This document shows positions 59,310 to 64,000 of a stretch of DNA of 64,000 nt, in pieces. The notes beneath the pieces were generated by a model. The model saw only the letters and a program-made list of their open reading frames with translations. It was not told the DNA's origin and ran no database searches. Numbering within the stretch: position 1 is the stretch's first letter; each line of letters begins with the position of its first letter. Both the position numbers and the translations under genes were made by a program. The stretch is from Sipunculus nudus (lineage: Eukaryota > Annelida > Sipuncula > Golfingiida > Sipunculidae): the NCBI GenBank assembly GCA_026874595.1, contig CM049316.1:68346676-68410675 (forward strand), given 5' to 3'.

Positions 59310-60440
59310 GGGCCCCGCTTGATTCAAGCGGGTGCCCTTTAGTAATCACCCTGTCCGTCCGTCCGTCTGTCCGGCCAAAAATTCGTTTTAGGATGAGTAC
59401 TCCAGTTTTGATTGATATATGGATTTCAAACTTGACATATATATGACCCACTACCAAAGCAAGAACCCGATTGATTTTGGGTCATGAGGTCTAGGACAAG
59501 AACACAACCAACATTTTTAAAAAGTTTGACCTTCCATCCTGCACATATAGGCCATCTGCAAATAGGGGTAGATCTCATTCGATCTATGGGTCACAAGGTC
59601 AAAGGTCTAGGCCACAGGAACCATTTGTTAACAAATTAATTTCCTGATGATAACTTCACTTTTGTTGACATAGGGATTCAAAATATATCATATATATGAC
59701 CCACCACTGAAACAAGATCCCTATTGATTTTGGGGTCATGAGGTCAAAGGTCAAAGTCACAAGACCCATATCTTTGAAAAAGATTGTGAATGCATTTAAA
59801 GCAATATTTTTCATACCAGATCTTACATCTTGCACTCACATCTAACCTGCCAATTTGGAAAGAACTCTTTCAATATTTAGGATCACAAGGTCAAGGTCAC
59901 AGAAGCCATCTGTCCACAAATTCATTTCCGGATTATAATTCCACTTTGGTTTTACAAATTAAATTCAAACTGGACTTTTGTATGGCGCACCGCTAAAGCA
60001 AGAAACCTTTATTTTTCGGGGGTCATGAGGTCAGAGGTCAAGTTAACCACACCCAAATGTTTGAAAATATTGTGGAGGATTTGCGAATGTCTCATCTTAA
60101 ATCTTTCAATTTGGCATTACCTAAGAGCACAGGTTCAACTATATTGATTTCAACATCACAGGTTGATGGTCGAACTCACAGGGTCATCCATCTGATTATA
60201 TGTTTAAATTGGCTTACAGTTTAATATATCTAATGTAATCATGCCTCCATTTCTCGGATTGCTCCATTCCTACACCTTCATACACAACTATCACCTATTC
60301 GTCTTGGTTCAATGTTTAAATATTTTTTGACAGTTTCCTCTCACTTTGCATGTAATCAGGTCTTTCATAATATTTCTTCAAGCATTATTCAACCCGCACG
60401 AGAAGTTAATGGGCCTTTTGTGGGCCCTTCCTGACCTGAC
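59310..60440. repeat. GCGGGTGCCCT / GGTCAAAGGTCA family repeat
   Basis: It opens TTCAAGCGGGTGCCCTTTAG, TAATCACCCTGTCCGTCCGT. Three or four internal repeats follow with ATATATGACCCACCACTGAA, CCTATTGATTTTGGGGTCAT and GAGGTCAAAGGTCAAAGTCA. The end text (CTTCAAGCATTATTCAACCC) matches 29.39 kb. It sits just upstream of exon C. Confidence 0.75.
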
Positions 60441-60780
60441 AGTATAACATTTAAGAAAGATATGGCCTTGACTTTGTTCTTCTGTATGATCTTCTGTCTG
60501 TCTGTTTAGTATTCCACTTATTGAAATCAAAATAGCTCAGAAAAAGGGTTATTTATTTCATGAATTATTCACCTGTCTTTTTGTCTGTCTTTTGATTTCA
60601 ACTTCTAGAATCTAGCGTCTTGTATATTTTGATTCAGAATATTCGTTACAACACAGTGGTTTCTCTTCAATGAACCCTTGAAGTTAATCCCGTGCATATG
60701 TAGGAGTTTCTTACACTGGAGGTATCCGTGACCACAGTGATTAGGCGGAATATTAATGTGTGATCGTTCATTACTTGTAG
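60441..60780. other. Intron sequence before exon C
   Basis: It holds a degenerate TTCTGTCTGTCTGTTTAGT tract. The acceptor for exon C is GATCGTTCATTACTTGTAG at 60762-60780. Confidence 0.5.
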
Positions 60781-60850
60781 TTTACCACCATGCTGGAGTT
60801 GTCTGTGACCATTGTGAACGAGAGATTGTGGGAGTCAGATACAAGTGTGC
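60781..60850 (+). CDS. Exon C of the CARD-ZZ gene: first half of a ZZ-type zinc finger
   Basis: The acceptor is ATTACTTGTAG at the left edge and the donor is AGTGTGC|GTAAGT at the right edge. Completing the phase-1 codon left by exon B, the exon reads VYHHAGVVCDHCEREIVGVR then YKCA. Cys-x2-Cys-x10-Cys, preceded by H-x-G-V and with V-G-V-R-Y-K before the third Cys, is the start of a ZZ finger. By spacing and spelling it is closest to the SQSTM1(p62)/NBR1 type. MIB- or HERC2-type ZZ fingers are alternatives. ZZ fingers bind N-terminal residues or modified proteins and often sit in autophagy receptors and ubiquitin ligases. The second half, with the DYDLC-type motif, was not found before 64000, so the next intron runs off the window. 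Confidence 0.65.
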
Positions 60851-62390
60851 GTAAGTAACAATTTTTGAATATTCCTTCACAGAATATTGTCTCGTGTTTA
60901 CAAATTCATCATCACACCACCAAAAAAATGAAAAAACATTGAGAAGCACGGCTATTGGGTTGGACATTATTGTTGTAAATACCGTGCGTTTTTGAAGATG
61001 AAGGTTCACCTTAACATGTCAATGTTATGATGCCTGCATGGTATACTCATACTGGCTCTTACTCATGACGCCACCTTTAACTCCACTCTACAGACTGGTT
61101 TGTTGCATCCCCTTTGTACCCCGTTTCCTCGGAACGGGGGACATTGATTTGGGTTTGTCAGTCTATCTGTCTTTCTGTTCTTCTGTCTGTTCGTCCGATG
61201 GGATTCGTTTATGTTCGATAACTTTCCTAAATATTGTCTGGTTTCATTAAAATTTAGGTCAGTCATTGTTTGGGGTTAGTTTTGGAGTGTCTGTATGAAT
61301 TTTTTAGCACCAGCTCCAATATAAATATTTTTCCTTTTCTTCCGAATTAGCATAAAAAATATGACATGTGGTGACCTCTTCAGGGCACAATGAAAACTTA
61401 ATATACCCACTTTTTCATGTGAAGACATCTTCAGGGGAATATAAAAACAAAGCAAGGGACATTTATTCCACAAATGTGCCTTTATACCTTAATTCTGTTT
61501 TTGCTGCATGGATATATAAATTATCTTTGGTCTGTTAAATAAGTCTAAATTACCTCCTGAATAACTAGAATTTACTCTTCCCTGTATCTTAATATCTATA
61601 CTGGTTGTGATTTTAACAACTCAGCAGTAGTCTAAAAAATTACATTATATAAATACGTTTATAGTATTTTTGTAACCATTTTGTTTGTCCGTGTAAGCTA
61701 ATACTAGTTATCTTAGAAGATCAGTTTATATTAGCAAAAACAAAATGCTGCATGAGCTGTGGACATTTGCTTAAAATATTAATTTATAAGTGTGGCCTAG
61801 AGCTTCTCAGTTTTGCTGCTCTTAATATGTATATAAATTCAGGGACACAGTCTTTAGAAACGGAGGACTGGCCTGTCTCTTGTGATTACAATGTTATACT
61901 TTATCAGGTTGTTTGCCTTGTATGATGTGCATAAATACATTATTAATTGTAAAGATAAGTATGATATTTAATGCAAATTTGATATCAACATGACCTCGTC
62001 CTCTGAAGGTTGTTCAGTTTTATTTGTTGTATACCATTGTTTCACTATCTTAACATCAATACAAGTATTGTTGCTGTATCTGTTTAGTCAGTGTCTTTGA
62101 AGCTCCATTACCTGGTTATTAGGTGTACGTTAAGTGTAAGGTACTTATTGGTAGAACTGATACAGTGTTCAAATGTATCATCCTTACTGTCTACATTATT
62201 GTATTAGCAAGTCGCAGTTAGACCTGTAGCGACACTCATAACTTGTAATGATAACATCTTGAAAACACTTAAGGGATGCTAATAACACCCTTGGTTTATG
62301 TTATAATGAGTGCAGTTATCATTAGTATGAAAGATGATTTTCCTTGAACTGCTTTCCTTACCCTTATACCGTAGTAGAATAATATTTTAT
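60851..62390. other. Start of the third intron, no further exon seen
   Basis: A hairpin-headed repeat with a CTGTCTGTTCGTCCG tract lies at 61110-61260. The remainder is AT-rich. I looked for the second ZZ half (a C-x2-C with DYDLC-like residues) and did not find it. Confidence 0.5.
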
Positions 62391-62391
62391 T

Positions 62392-63704
62392 GCTTGCCGG
62401 AATCAGAGATTTCGGCAAGTATATTGGTCATTTCCGTTTGTCCGTTTTTCCATTTGTTGGTTTGTTTGTTTTTCCCGACTCTACAGGCTACAATTTTTCA
62501 GTAATTGCTCTCAATCTTATTTGATCACAATTTTCTTCATAATTTTGTCACGAAAAGTCGTAGCCGCATAAACTATATCTCATTTTATTCGTCATTAATT
62601 TGCCTTTCACCTTAATGCACAATTGCTTCAATCTGATGTTACCATGGAAATGTAATTTTAAAGAAAATTCATGAAATTTCAAATTTGAAAATATTTGATT
62701 TTTGTAACTTTGTCATTTTTAAAGGTAGAGAGGTCTAGTTTTTTTCATTTTTTTATAGTTAAAATAGTAAAACAAGATTTTATTTCACGTTTCCAGATCT
62801 GGCCAATAGGGGGTGCTATACAACGATTTTGCCAGATTTCATTAATCATGCCCAAGAGGCCCCAATTTTAAAGTAATCGCTACACAAATGATAAGTTTTA
62901 TGCTAAATAGAAATATCTCAAAAGGACTTTTTAATGTTGGGTATATAGGAACAAGGGAGCGCTGCATTTAATCACATCAACATATGATTTTTGTCCAATA
63001 GTTTCAAAAGTATAAACAATGTTACAACTTTAATTACAGAATCTGAAACTACAATCAATGGGCTTATTCCTGGGTACACTTGACCTCATTCTACGGTTAC
63101 CATAGTGACTAATTTAAAGTAAAATTCTTGGCATTTTACCTTAGCTTTTGTCATTTTTAAGTTTAGAGAGGTCTATTTTTTTTTAATGATGTAGGGTTTA
63201 ATTAGGAATGCTCTATTTTTGTCAGGTTTCCGGAAATGGCCACCAGGGGGCGCTGTAAGATATTGATGCGAAATTTCATGAATGACGCCCTAGAGGCCCC
63301 AGTTTTGAGATAATCTCTTCAAAACTCATCTTTTATATATTTAACAGAAATATTTCAAATGTCATTTTCGTTTTTTGAATTTATTCATAAGGGGGCGTGC
63401 AGTTAAAACACTTCAAAGTATGCTTTTCGTCTGAAGGATTCATTCTATAAACAATGTCTCATATTTCATTACAGAATCTGAAACTACGGTCAATGGGCTT
63501 ATTCCTGGGTATACTTGACCTAATTCTGCGGTAACAATGGTGACCTGTTTTAAAGTAAAATTCTTGGCATTTATGTTAGATTTTGCAACTTTTACATTGT
63601 TTAAGCTAGAGAGGTGTAGCTTTTCAATCACGTAGAGTTCAGTCACTGTTACAAGATTGATCCCAATCTGTCCCTTTTTCTTTCTCTTTCAACTACCGGC
63701 AAGC
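62392..63704. mobile_element. Non-coding element with GCTTGCCGG inverted ends and internal tandem units
   Basis: The left end GCTTGCCGG (62392-62400) is the exact reverse complement of CCGGCAAGC at 63696-63704. Next to the left end, GATTTCGGCAAGT repeats part of the same word. Inside, three units with a period of about 430 bp share GGGCTTATTCCTGGGTA(C/T)AC, TTGACCT(C/A)ATTCT(A/G)CGGT, AAAGTAAAATTCTTGGCATT and AGAGAGGT(C/G)TA. The first unit is degenerate. No protein is encoded. I read it as a non-autonomous element or structured satellite; its class is unknown. Confidence 0.5.
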
Positions 63705-63814
63705 GCGCGACCTATGGTCGTCTAGTTTATTTTTCTATTATCAAAGTTATATGTGCTAGCTTTGTGCCAATGGAGCCACCTGATGATCCCATCAATTGAT
63801 ATGGGTAAGAATAC

Positions 63815-63960
63815 AGAGCATTGTTGTGTAGTGGTGAAGGCCTTGGATATGGAGAGTAATGTCTCCAGTTTGGAATGTCCACTGGTGCCTCAGTGGCAAC
63901 ATGGTGAAACCCGGATGGAACCTCAGAGACTCTCACTAATGTCTTAATGACATATCGTGA
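63815..63960 (+). mobile_element. tRNA-like SINE head
   Basis: TGTAGTGGTGAAGGCCTTGG (63827-63846) resembles a tRNA-Ser/Leu A box. CCAGTTTGGAATGTCC (63865-63880) resembles a mutated B box in the expected place after a variable-arm-like segment. The opposed 64- and 69-codon frames here are explained by this structure, not by a gene. Confidence 0.45.
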
Positions 63961-64000
63961 CTACTGAATTATTTTAACCCCGTGCACAGTGATATAGTTA

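Noticed and set aside
63727-63947. Proline-rich - strand frame or + strand frame at the right edge as a gene
   Set aside because: Both frames overlap a tRNA-like A box and B box arrangement; no splice sites or domains support coding.

Overview
The window reads as AT-rich animal genomic DNA, most likely from a marine mollusc and probably a bivalve. The reasons are spliced exons with large introns, abundant (TA)n arrays, several classes of metazoan retrotransposon (Gypsy-type LTR elements, CR1/L2-like and Tx1/L1-like LINEs), a Helentron remnant, a hAT-type element and tRNA-derived SINEs. It also has many degenerate repeats carrying GTCCGTCCGTCTGTC-like tracts, a type I associate with bivalve genomes. 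There is no sign of bacterial gene organisation. Nearly all short open frames are chance or transposon debris.

The one host gene I can support lies on the + strand. Three exons share compatible phase-1 junctions. Exon A (21869-21957) has an ATG in good context. Exon B (34207-34552) encodes a CARD-like death-fold domain. Exon C (60781-60850) encodes the first half of a ZZ-type zinc finger. The gene would span at least 39 kb and continue past the right edge. A CARD joined to a p62/NBR1-like ZZ finger suggests a signalling or ubiquitin/autophagy-linked innate-immunity adaptor. Exon B carries a one-base frame problem that maps best to a run of seven A. A promoter-like, CpG-containing block at 84-660 could be its distant first exon, but could equally be an LTR.

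Layout. 1-6.5 kb: promoter-like block, minisatellite, tandem repeats, a SINE, and repeats of the AGCTCAGCTGAC family. 6.6-13.3 kb: one complete but dead Gypsy-type LTR element on the - strand, with both LTRs, a polypurine tract and recognisable NC, PR, IN, RT and RNase H. Its integrase lies upstream of its reverse transcriptase, the unusual Gmr1-like order. A 1.84-kb non-autonomous hAT-like element with an 8-bp target duplication sits inside the integrase zinc finger. 14.2-19 kb: two decayed CR1/L2-like LINE fragments on the + strand. 19-35 kb: microsatellites and dispersed repeats, host exons A and B, and a SINE. 35.2-37.2 kb: a second, internally deleted Gypsy relic on the - strand. 39.9-40.9 kb: a Helentron helicase-endonuclease remnant on the + strand. 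41.0-46.0 kb: a Tx1/L1-like LINE on the - strand, interrupted by a CpG-rich, LTR-like block. 46-64 kb: dispersed repeats, a probable solo LTR, exon C, a terminal-inverted-repeat element with internal tandem units, and a final tRNA-like SINE.

No intact transposon gene remains. All calls come from reading the sequence; no alignment or database search was run.
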